From Malania oleifera (taxonomy: Eukaryota > Streptophyta > Magnoliopsida > Santalales > Ximeniaceae): a DNA stretch of 64,000 bases. Below, piece after piece: positions 38,601-50,600 of the stretch. The notes under the pieces were generated by a model, which was given only the letters and a program-made list of their open reading frames with translations, did not search any database and was not told the DNA's origin. Position 1 is the first letter of the stretch; the number at the start of each line of letters is the position of its first letter. The stretch lies in the NCBI RefSeq assembly GCF_029873635.1, contig NC_080420.1, positions 121,032,719 to 121,096,718 on the forward strand, in the 5' to 3' direction. The position numbers and the translations under genes were made by a program.

Positions 38601-41600
38601 CATGGTCATTAGGATCTTATGATTCACTATTCAATTCATACGATCTAAACCAACTCTGCACCAAATCAATTTGAATCTTACTAGCAAATCTAAAATCAAC
38701 TGAATCGTTGCCGAATCTGTTGATTTGCTTCATGAACCTGTCGAACTGATCTGAATCTATCGATTAACACAATTCTGGACCTCTCATACCCTGACAAACC
38801 TGACTAGTTTAAAACCCCCAAAACAACATTTCTTTCTTTTTTTACTGCTTTTATTTTTACACTATTACCTTCCACTCCTTGTCTATGTCAGCCTTGTGCT
38901 TAAAAAGAGGGGAAAATAGAACTTTAGGTCTTATGTTACCTTCACAAAATCATTCTTCGCTCTAGGAGTATAGTGCTTTGCCATTGAGAAGGGTGTAAGA
39001 ACCCGACTCGAGGTAAGTGTATTAAATAAATGAGAAAAGAGAAGGAAAATATTAAAAGGTAAAATCTGCAGGGCTCGTCGACAAGGCTTCGTGTCGACGC
39101 TTCTTTGCTCGTCGACGAAGCCTCTTGTTTAGCTCGGTGATGAGATTAGTAACTCGTCGACGAGGAGATGCCGAGAGATTTTGGGAAATCCTGAAATCTC
39201 AGGCTCGTCGACGAGGCCACCTTGGCGTCGATGAACTTCCTTCTGCGGCTCATCGACGAGGACGCCATCTCGTCGACGAGGCTGGCCGGGTCAAAGGGTT
39301 ATAAATATCTTATTTCATTTGCTTAATGGTTAAGAAAGCTAAAACCTTTCTCTCCCTCTCTCTCTCTCTCTCTAGAACTCAGATACTCTCTCTCTCTCTC
39401 TCGAGTTTCGGGCGGTCTGTTGCCAAAATCAACGATCCGATGTTACCACATGGATCAGGAGGAAAATCTCTACATTTATAGCGGATCAGAAATTCGTTTC
39501 GAGAATTTTTGGGTTTTGACCCAAAACCGAGGTAAGGGTCCGATTTCAGTTTTGTTTCGGTATATATGTAGTCGTAAGAATTATAGTGAAGTACAGTTCT
39601 TGGATGTTTAGGTTTTGGGGACTCAGTTCGTAGTTTTAGAACCGTAGAGTTCGTATTTTGGTATTCAAGAAAAGGTAAGGGGATTCTGTTCATATCAGTT
39701 TTTTTTGAAATCGGGATCGGTAAACCTATAATTTATGATCGTATGTATGTTTTGAAAACTTATTTGGGAAAATCTATAGAGTGAAAATGCGGAATTTTCG
39801 GATTACAATTTTTTGAAAAATTAGGGGTTTCGAGTATCATCTCTATATCTGTTGGAAGATCGTATGTTGTATAAAACTGTAGTATTGAGATGACCGTACC
39901 TATATTTGTATTAAACTGTGTTTCTCGAATTGAAAACGATATGATTTGTTGTATACTCAAATAAGTGTGGAATGAAATGTTGTATGTAAAATGTTCCAAG
40001 TTTTGTAAAACAACTAGGGGCACTAATGAGTATAGGGACATGAGTTTCAAAATTATTTCAGGTTTTGTAAATCAACTAAGGGTGGCTAATTACCGTACAC
40101 TGAATCAGCTAGGGACAGCTAAATTACCGTACGCTAACACCATGTCTCGGCTAATTACCGTGGGCTAGAGTGTCCGGCTCTATATCCAATGGATGTGAAA
40201 TATCACCAGTTTGTTTCGACTGGTCACCAATGGGTGTGAGTGGACACTGTACTGGCAATGGTATTGTTGTGAGGCTTCGATTATCACAGGGTATCATGTG
40301 CTTGAATGTGTCGTATATTTGATATCGTATGTACTAGAACTGAATTGTGATAATACTGGAACTGTATCGTTTTATATTTTATGTTGAAATAACACTTGTA
40401 TGTCACACACTGATATAACCTGCTTTCTTCTTTACTGAGAGGTGTCTCACCCTGAATATACAAATATTTTTCAGGTCCTTCGAGTAGCTGAAACTAGCAT
40501 CCTAGCGTCCGGAAGCATGGATGTCGGTTAGCTACGTTTAGTACCTGTGTAAGTATGGGTTTTGTAACCGAATTGTCAGTGTTGGATTTTGTAGACACCC
40601 AAAGTATGTACTGTATTTTGGGAACGTATATTCCAGTTATGTATAGATTCTAGTATGGTATGATGTATGTATAGAAAGAACATTTCCGCTACGTATTTGA
40701 TGTTTATGGACATATATGTAATGGTGTATAGGGTTTACGTGTACCCCACGGAGTCGGACTCTCATTCAGTATAGTATCATGTATGTTTTAAATGATACAG
40801 AGACAGGTTAGGTTACTAAAATCATACCTGGGACCCATTCGCGGGTTCAGGGCGTGACAACTTGGTATCAGAGTAAAACCAGTTCGTTAGATCTTGTAGA
40901 GTTGGTTAGGTGTAGCTTTGTGTACATACCAAAGTATACAATGTAGGAAATGGGGAGAGCAGATCGAGGTTTGTTTTGTTAGTAGACGAGAACTCATTGG
41001 CGGTGTTCTATGTTTTTCCTGGAATGACGATTTCAGTAAAATCATGGCAAACCATTGATGGTTTCACGCCGGTGTAGTAGGATAGACCTTAACCCGTGAG
41101 AGTAATAGTTGACATGATTAGTTTTCAATGATTGTGTTAACTGTGTATGATATAGGAAGTCTAACCGATTCCTATCCTATTTTCAGAATGGAGCCCAAGG
41201 ATACCAACTTGGATAGTAGTTTCGAGGGGACTGCGAGTGATGAGTCTCCTTCTATGCCTCGGGGCTTGACAAGGCGGGTTATGCGGGAGATCGGGCGGAG
41301 TGTTAGGAAACAAGAGCATTCTCCTACTACCATGGGTTGTACCATAGAGAGGTTCGCCCGCATACACCCTCCGAAGTTTACGGGAGGACCCGATTCGATA
41401 GTGGCGGAGAACTGGGTGCAGAAGACCAAGAAGATATTGTAAGTTCTACACTGCACCGACCAGCAAAAGGTTCTCTATTCTACCTTTCAACTGGCAGGAG
41501 AAGTGGAAGGATGGTGGACAGCGGTGAGTCTGCTTGAGAAGCAGAGAGCTGGTCCATCTGGTATGACTTGGTGCCGTTTCAAGGAGGTATTTTTTGAGAG

Positions 41601-44600
41601 ATACTTCCCGATTTCCACTTGTGATGTGAAAGCTGATGAGTTCTCAAGCCTGACTCAGAAAACCCTGACGGTGCAGAGATATGCTTCCAGATATATCGAG
41701 CTATCTCGTTTTGCGCCGTACTTAATCTCGAATGAGTATGAGAAGGCTCGGAAGTTCGAGAATGGTTTGAGGAATGACCTTCGTAGGCTTGTGGGGATGC
41801 TACAAATTCGAGAGTTTTCTGTTTTGGTGGATAAGGCCACCATAGTTGAGGCTGACTTTCAGGGGGATGAGGTGGTATAGGAACAGAGAAAGAGGCGAAT
41901 ATCTTCTGGTTCTCAGACTGGTCATCGACAAGGACAGTGAAAGAAGAAGAAAAACTATAGTTTGGGTTATCGTCAGAATACCGAACGGCAGAGTTCTCAA
42001 GGGGATCCGTCCTCCACACAATGCACCAAGTGTCGTAAATGGCATGATGGTGAATGTCAGCCATTTTGAGGTAACTGCTACAACTGCGGCAAACCGGGCC
42101 ACATATCCCAAAAATGTTAGGCACAGAGGAGTGATATGCCTGCACAGAACCAAAATCGTGGGAGTAATCAAATGCCTCGGGGAAATTATTAGGCAAACAC
42201 GGCTTCGGCGAGAGTGTACTCTCTTACTCCAGTAGATGCGGAAGATGCTGGGAACGTGATGACAGGTACCATCTTATTGCTTTCAAATAGAGTCGTTATT
42301 TTATTTGATTCAGGAGCAACCCATTCGTTTATATCTCCTAGTTTTGTAAAACTGTGTGGGGTTGAAACCTAAGTGATGGATGAGTGGTTGTCTGTGGCTA
42401 CACCGATTGGGAGTATAACGGTCAGTAGTAAGATGTTGGGAAACTGCCCAGTGATTATTCAAGGAAGACTGCTACTGGGGAACCTAGTGGTGTACGACAT
42501 GTGTGGATTTGACGTCATACTGGGGATGGATTGGTTATTCTCTAATTATGCGGTAATTGATTGTTGTAAGAATGTAGTAGTGTTCAACCTCCTGGGGAGC
42601 AGGAGTATGAGTTTGTGGGATCGTGTGTGCATTCGATGCGACAGATTCTATCAATTATACAGGCGAGAAGGTTACTCTTGAAGGGTTGTCAGGGGTACCT
42701 AACTTGTGTGAAGGAACCATCTCGGGAAGATTTGAAACTTGAAGATATCCAAGTGGTTAACGAATTTCAGGATGTATTCTAGGGAAACTTACCCGGTTTA
42801 CCTCCTAATCGTGAGGTGGAGTTCGCTATTGAATTGCTGTCAAGCAAGGCACCGATTTCTAAAACTCCATACCGGATGGTTCCAACTAAACTTAGAGAGT
42901 TGAAGGAGCAATTGCAAGAATTACTGAACAAGGGCTTTATCCGACCTAATTTTTCGCCCTGGGGAGCTCCAATATTGTTTGTGAAGAAGAAGGACAGATC
43001 GATGCGAATGTGCATTAATTACCGTTAGATCAACAAGGTAACAATGAAGAACCGATACCCGTTGCCTCGTATAGATGATATGTTTGACCAGCTGCAGGGA
43101 ACACAGGTTTTTTCGAAAATCGATCTACGGTCAAGGTATCATTAGGTGAAAGTTAGGACGGAGGATGTTGCGAAAACTGCTTTCCGAACCAGATATGATC
43201 ACTACGAGTTTTTGGTCATGTCATTTGGGTCGACTAACGCTCCACAATATTTATAGACCTAATGAATAGGATTTTCCATGAATACCTAGATCAATTTGTC
43301 GTGGTGTTTATCGACGATATTCTGATATATTCTAAGAGTTCGGAAGAGCACGAAAACCATTTAAGGTTGGTACTTCAGGTACTACGGGGAGAAGAAGTTG
43401 TATGCTAAGCTGAAAAAATGCAAGCTCTGGCTGAGTCAGGTCGCGTTTTTAGGTCATGTCGTGTCAAAGGGTGGTATCTCAGTTGACCCTGGTAAGATAG
43501 AGGCAGTGGTTGACTAGGTGAAGCCGAAGAGCGTGCAAGATGTTCGGAGTTTCCTAGAACTGGTTGGGTATTACCGGCGGTTCGTGGAGGGATTCTCTAA
43601 GTTAACTGGCCTTCTGACATGGTTGATGAGGAAGGGTGTGAAATTTTATTGGAATGACGAGTGCGAGCAGAGTTTCTAGGAATTGAAACACCGGCTACAC
43701 ATTGCTCCGATTTTAACCATCCCATCTGGGGACAGTGGTTTTGTGATATACAGCAACGCATCACTGAAGGGTTTGGGATGTATGCTGATGCAACAGGGGA
43801 AGGTAATTGCTTATGCTTCTCGGCAACTCAAGGAATATGAGAAGAATTACATTATGCACGATCTGGAGTTGGCGGCGGTAGTATATGCATTGAAGATCTG
43901 GAGACACTACTTATATGGTGAACAGTGTGAGATCTTCACGGACCACAAGAGTCTCAGATACTTTTTCACACAAAAGAAGTTGAATATGAAACAGAAAAGG
44001 TGATTAGAACTGATCAAAGACTACGATTGCACGATTAGCTATCACCCGATGAAAGCTAATGTGGTAGTTGATGCGTTGAATTGGAAGTCAAAGCACGCGT
44101 TAGTATCTGTAGTAGCAGCTCAACATCGTATAAGATGAGATCTGGATAGTCTTGGCGTGGAGTTTGTGGATGGTAATCATCAGGCTTTCATTTACTAACT
44201 TGGTGATCCAGCCAACGTTATTTGAGAGGATTAAAACCGCACAGGAGCAGGCTAATGATGCGGAGTTAGCCGAGGTTGTAGAGAAAGTGCAGTAAGGGTT
44301 GGCTACGGATTTTAACATCTCTAAAGGAGGTGTGCTGAGGTTTGAGACCAGGCTGTGTGATCCAAACGATAAGGGGATAAAGAGGACAATCCTGGAGGAG
44401 GCGCATCGTTCTTTGTAGTACATCCAGGTAGTACGAAAATGTATTGGGATTTGCGCGAATCTTTCTGGTGGAGTGGCATGAAAAGGGAGATTGCTCGGTT
44501 TGTGGAGCAATGTCTGACGTGTCAGTAGGTGAAAGCTAAACATCAGAGGCCGACAGGGCTCTTGCAGCCATTGAGTATCCCGTAATGGAAATGGGAGCAC

Positions 44601-47600
44601 ATCTCCATGGATTTTGTCACCGAGTTACTACCAGCACTACACGGGCAGAATGTCATCTGAGTAATCGTGGACAGGTTGACTAAATCTGCTCATTTTATAC
44701 CGATGAAGGTTACCTACTCTTTGAGTAGGTTAGCAAATTTGTATATGCAGGAGATAGTTAGAATGCACGGGATACCGGTGTCCATTGTTTCAGATCGAGA
44801 CCCGAGGTTCACTTCTCGATTTTGGACGAGCTTTCAAGAAGCACTGAGAACAAAACTTGCTTTCAGTACAACGTTCCACCCCCATACTAATGGACAGTCA
44901 GAGAGGATGATACAGATCTTGGAGGATATGTTACGGGCTTGTGTATTAGACTTCGGTGGTAGTTGGATTCAGTTTCTACCATTGGTGGACTTCGCCTATA
45001 ACAACAGCTTCCAGGCTAGTATCGGGATGGCACCATTCGAGACAATTGTATGGTCGGAGGTGTCGGTCTCTTCTATATTGGGATGAGGTAGGTGAACGGC
45101 AGATATTGGGTCCCGAACTCGTACAACAGGCTTCTGAAAAGGTCAGATTGATCAGGGATAGGATTAAATCAGCTCAGAGTCGACAGAAGAGTTACGCGGA
45201 TGTTTGCCGTCGTGAGTTGGAATTCGATGTTGGGGGTAAGATATTTCTGAGAATCGCTCTGATGAAAGGGATGATGAGATTTGGAAGGAAGGGCAAGCTA
45301 AGCCCGAGATATATCGGACCATTCAAGGTACTGGAACAAGTGGGTCCAGTGGCCTACAGGATTGCACTACCCCCAACGCTCTCGAGGATCCATGATGTGT
45401 TCCACGTATCCATGTTGAGGAGGTACGTGTCGGATCCGTCGCATTTGATTAGTTACGAATCTTTAGAGATTGGGGATGCTTTGGCATATGAGGAGATACC
45501 TGTTCAGATTCTGAACCGTAAAGTTCAGAAATTGCGTACCAAGGAGATGCCGTTAGGGAAGGTACTGTGGCGGAATCACACGGTTGAGGAAGTTTCTTGG
45601 GAGTTAGAAATGAAAATACGCCAGAAACATCCACAATTGTTCTGAGTAGTAGTTTTAGTAGCAGGATTAGTATGGGTATGTATGTATATAATATCCTGCT
45701 ATTGTAGTAATGTCGTGTGGTTAGTCTCTGAGAGAGTTTGGTAATATTGTGAGCTCTCGAGACAGTGTATGTATATAACTATGGTATTCCTCCGCCATAA
45801 GTGAGGGTATGTATGTATTTGGGACGAGGTTGCTATGTGGGTGGCCACCGGCTCTTTTCAGAGTTGGGTATGCGTTGGGTATGTAGTTAAATTGGTAAAT
45901 GAGAGATTACAAATTTCGAGGACGAAATTTTTGTGAGGGGAAGTTGTAAGAACCCGACCCGAGGTAAGTGTATTAAATAAATGAGAAAAGAGAAGGAAAT
46001 ATTAAAAGGTAAAATCTGCAGGGCTCGTCGACGAGGCTTCTTTGCTCGTCGACGAAGCCTCTTGTTTAACTCGACGACGAGATTAGCAACTCGTCAACAA
46101 GGAGATGCTGAGAAATTTTGGGAAATCCTAAAATCTCAGACTCGTCGACGAGGCCACCTTGGTGTCAACGAACTTCCTTCTGTGGCTCGTCGGTGAGGCG
46201 GGCCAGGTAAAAGGGTTATAAATATCTTATTTCATTTGCGTAATGGTTAAGAAAGCTAAAACCTCTCTCTCTCTCTCTAGAACTCGGATACTCTTTCTCT
46301 CTAGAACTCGGATACTCTCTCACTCTCTCTCTCTAGGGTTTCGGGTCGTCTGTTACCGGAATCAATGATCCGACGTTACCACGTGGATCAAAAAGAGAAT
46401 CTCTACGTTTATAGCGGATTAGAATTCGTTTCGAGGATTTTCAGGTTTTGACCCAAAATCGAGGTAAGGGTCCGATTTCAGTTTTGCTTTGGTATATATG
46501 TAGTAGTAAGAATTATAGTGAAGTATAGTTTCAGGTTTTATAAAGCAGCTAGGGGCGGCTAATTACTGTACGCTGCCGCCATGTCTCAGCTAATTACCAT
46601 GGGCGAGAGTGTCTGACTCTATATCCGAGGGTGTGAAATATCACCAGTTTGTTCCGACTGGTCACCGATGGGTGTGAGTGGACACCATACTGGCAACAGT
46701 ATCGCTGTGAGGCTTCGATTATCACAGGGTATCGTGTGCTTGAGTGTGACGACACTGACCGTATATTTGATATCGTATGTACTAGAATTGAATTGTGAAA
46801 ATACTGGAACTGTATCGTGTTATGTTTTATGTTGAAATAACACTTGTATGTCACACACTAATATAACCTGCTTTCTTCCTTACTGAGAGGTGTCTCACCC
46901 CGAATATACAAATATTTTTTAGGTCCTTCGGGTGGCCGAAACTAGCATTCTAGCGTCCGGAAACATGGGTGCTGATTAGCTACATTTAGTACCTGTGTAA
47001 GTATGAGTTTTGTAACCGGGTTGTCAATGTTGGGTTTTGTAGACACCCGGAGTATGTACTGTATTTTGGGAACATATATTTCAGTTACGTATAGACTCTG
47101 GAATGATATGATGTATGTATAGAAAGAACATTTACGCTACGTATTTGATGTTCATGGACATTTATGTAATGGTGTATAGGGTTTACGTGTATCCCACGGG
47201 GTCGGACCCTCATTCAATATAGTATCATGTATGTTTTAAATGATATAGAGACAGACTAGGTTACTAAAATCACACCTAGGACCCATCCGCGGGTTCGAGG
47301 CGTGATAAAGGGGCAGAACACTCACCAGCTAAGATGTTACTCATGTTCGTACTCATTTTTTAAGGTTAATTATTATTTTTTCTTTTTAATCTGAGAAAGA
47401 ATATGCGTGAAATTTTATTTTTTTAATTGTTGATTGATACACATCAAAAGTTCAATTTTTTATTATTTTATCTTGATTCCTTCCCTTAAACAGCATAAAG
47501 TTCATTATTTTATTAATACTTCCTCACTCATTCTCTTACTATTCATTTGTTTAGGAAAAGCATACACATGATATATGCTTTTTTATTATCAAAATTTAAA

Positions 47601-50600
47601 TGTAATTTATTATTTTTCTTGTTGTTTGTATATGAATATATGCATGTCATCTAGAATTGATTTTGGAAAATTTATTCAATCTTACCATTCAATTCAATTC
47701 TCAATTCTCAATTCTCAATTCCCAAAATTGGAATTTTGATTCATGATTCAAATCTCATTTTGAAAACTATGTTTCATAGAAGTATCAAGAGAAGGCTCGT
47801 TCATGAACTGATCCTTGAACTACCATTCATGAAATGACGAGGACATGAACTAGTGCAACATTACTCTCAACATTACCCTAAAACATTACAGTTCATGGAA
47901 ACCAAGCTGGCTGCAAGATTAGATTTTTACCTCCTTCAAGGAAAGTACTAAGGATAAGGGCCATAAGGCTCATTCATAAATTAATGGGATATAAACTAGC
48001 ACAAGATTGTTCTATATAATACAGAGTATGGAAACCAGGCGGGCTGTGAGGTTAGAGTATTACCTCCTTCAGTATTTGCAAAGTCAGTAAGTGCTTCAGC
48101 AGTACGTGCGCCTTCATACCTGACCATAATTGAAGTTAATTAACTATTTCTAAATAAAATTTGTATACATAACAAGGCAGAGGAGAAAAGAAAAGAAACA
48201 TAAGAGAGAAAAGATCAGGAGAAAAGTAATTTTTCCTCCACATTACTTTGTTTATAAGAGAGAGAATAGAGAGAAATATCAGGGAAAGAAAACAAAAGTT
48301 GATTATCATTTACAAGAATAACTCCTCCCTCATAGAGATATTTTTTACATTGGGTAGTTTCTTTCCATTTCTCTCAGATTTGGAAGGAAGATCAGGAGAA
48401 AAGAAAGTAATTTTTCCACCACATTATTTTGTTTATTAGAGAGAGAATAGAGAGAAAAATCATGGAAAGAAAACAAAAGTTGATTATCATTTGCAAGAAT
48501 AACTCCTCCCTCATAGAGATATTTTTTACATTGGGTAGTTTCTCTCCATTTCTCTCTGATTTGAAAGGATATACAAAGCGGCTGTTTTTTTTTCACCTTT
48601 TTTCTCCCCACTTCTCTGTTCTCTTCTCCCACATTTAAACGTAAACCAAATGCAATGTAGAGAACCCAATCATTTTCTCTTTTCTTCTATTCACTTAGAT
48701 CCAACCAAATGGAATATGAAAAACATCCTCCTATATGATTTTTTTACTCACTTTTTGGGTTCCAAAGACCCTTTAGGAAACCACTGAATAGTGGGGTATC
48801 CAGAAACGTCATATTTGCTGCAAAGGCCCTTATGCTCGTCACAGTCTACCTGCAATAAGAACCATCCAAGATGAAAGTAACAAGTCAATAAATCGGCACA
48901 GTACGGGGGAAAAAATCAAATGCTTTAATAAAGCCATATTATATTAAAGGAAAAAAGGATATTGGCTTATTATATTAAAGGAAAAAAGGATACTGAGAGC
49001 CAAAAAAGGCAATAATGCAGAAGTCTGTACCCAAAAGAAAGGACCAGCACTAGCCATCAGCATTGTACAAATGATCAGACAAAACAGGCAAGCAGGGGCA
49101 ACAAGCTCAGCCATCGCCACAACCACCAGCAAAACAAATTTGAAGCTAATGCATTTGCCTGTTTAATCAGGTTGTGCCAATGGATCTGTCTCTCTCCCTC
49201 TCTCTGAATGTATGTGTGTTCAAACAAGCATTTGCAAGCACGCCTGTGTGCATGTGAAAATTTGTGCTAACTAAAATAATCAAGGTTCCAATATCTGAAT
49301 AACTAACCTTTCCGATCAAAATAGATTTTGCTTTCTTAAAGCTTGCGCCAAGCTTCTCATACTCTGGAGCAAGTTTTTTACAGTGCCCACACCTGCCAAA
49401 GGCAAAACAAAATGAATACTTTCTAGCTCCCATAATTGTCTAGCCTAAAAAAAAAAAAATTAAAAAATTAAAAACACTGTGAGAAGAAGTCACAGCATGA
49501 GCATTCTAGTGATATTTAAACTTAACCAAAATTTTTGAAGGCAAGTAATTATCACATAATTTTGGTCATCCTAATAGTCTAATTTTAACTTGCATTAAGA
49601 CCCTAAAATTATTTGAAACCCTTCCCTGATTTTTCCTTTTCCTGCTTTCTTTTAGAGAGAAAGGGTGGGGGGGGGGGGGGGGGGATGAAAATTTTGTGCC
49701 CCAAAACCAAATCATCTACATAGTTAGGTTCAACAAATGAAAGGATGGAGTTGAATGCTCAAGTGGTCACAACATTTGCAGTACCTTACATTCTGTATAT
49801 TTCAATTTGAGTACAAAAACAATCCACTTAATCATAATGTTTTAGAACGTACATGGACCATGTAAAGTGACTACACTCAGAAGGAAAAAAATTCTGAACT
49901 GCCCAACATAGAACATTTCAAAAAATTCAGCAAACTGAGCATTTTTCCCTGAAGGCGTGTGACTCAGACTTCAGAATGAGGCTGACTTGCCATAAGCATA
50001 AAAATTCATACCTTATTAAAGATTTAAAAAAAAAAAATTCCAGCAAGAATTTAACAGTTATGAGAAAGTTTGCAAGTGGGCATAGAATTGCAAATTCATC
50101 AACACTTAAACCGCGATAATTCCAAACACTGCTAGCCCAGTAGTCACCATATGCCTTAATTCTATTGTAATTGAAGCAAGATAGAATAGAAACAAGCACG
50201 TGAAGGGAATGGGTAAGAAAGAAGTTGTCAATGTATAAAAATTTTGCTTCTTTTTTCAGAAGCAAATTTCCTAGAAAATCTCAATCGCAAGCAGTACCAC
50301 ACACATACTACTTGCTTCTTAGTTAGATTTTTTCTAAAACTTTTACGATCCATGTACCTCCCTACGAGGCTGCAACAAATCAAATCTCACAAAATCCATC
50401 CCAAACCCAATGCAACAGATGCAAACACTTAATCCCACACAGATCTAAACAACCAACAAAAAAAAAAAAAAGAATCGCACTAACATCAAAGCTCAAGCAT
50501 CACCGATCTCTACGTTAAACCAGGTCAACGTTCGGCGAACTGAACTCACAAACCACCAAACAAAACGCAATCTGACAAAAACTCAACGAAATTCAAAAAT

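Larger units (their letters stand above)
38994..47307 (+). mobile_element. LTR retrotransposon D: Tekay-like Ty3/gypsy chromovirus in PDI intron 4
   Basis: 8314 bp, TSD AAGGG at 38989-38993 and 47308-47312. Order: 5' LTR 38994-40859, primer site 40863-40873, gag-pol 41188-45645, polypurine region about 45932-45944, 3' LTR 45945-47307. It points opposite to the host gene, an orientation that spares the gene from the element's sense splice and polyadenylation signals. The C-terminal chromodomain and TTTCGAGGACGAAATTT before the 3' LTR place it with the Tekay/Del chromoviruses. Chromodomains of this group are thought to steer integration to heterochromatin, so a genic intron is an unusual address. 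Many stops and at least three frame changes show it is inactive. Confidence 0.93.

Noticed and set aside
39072-39284. CRISPR-like array
   Set aside because: Short palindromes with irregular spacing in a plant LTR; no cas genes and no uniform spacers.
49667-49684. G-quadruplex regulatory element in PDI intron 1
   Set aside because: A plain homopolymer of uncertain true length; no evidence beyond the run itself.
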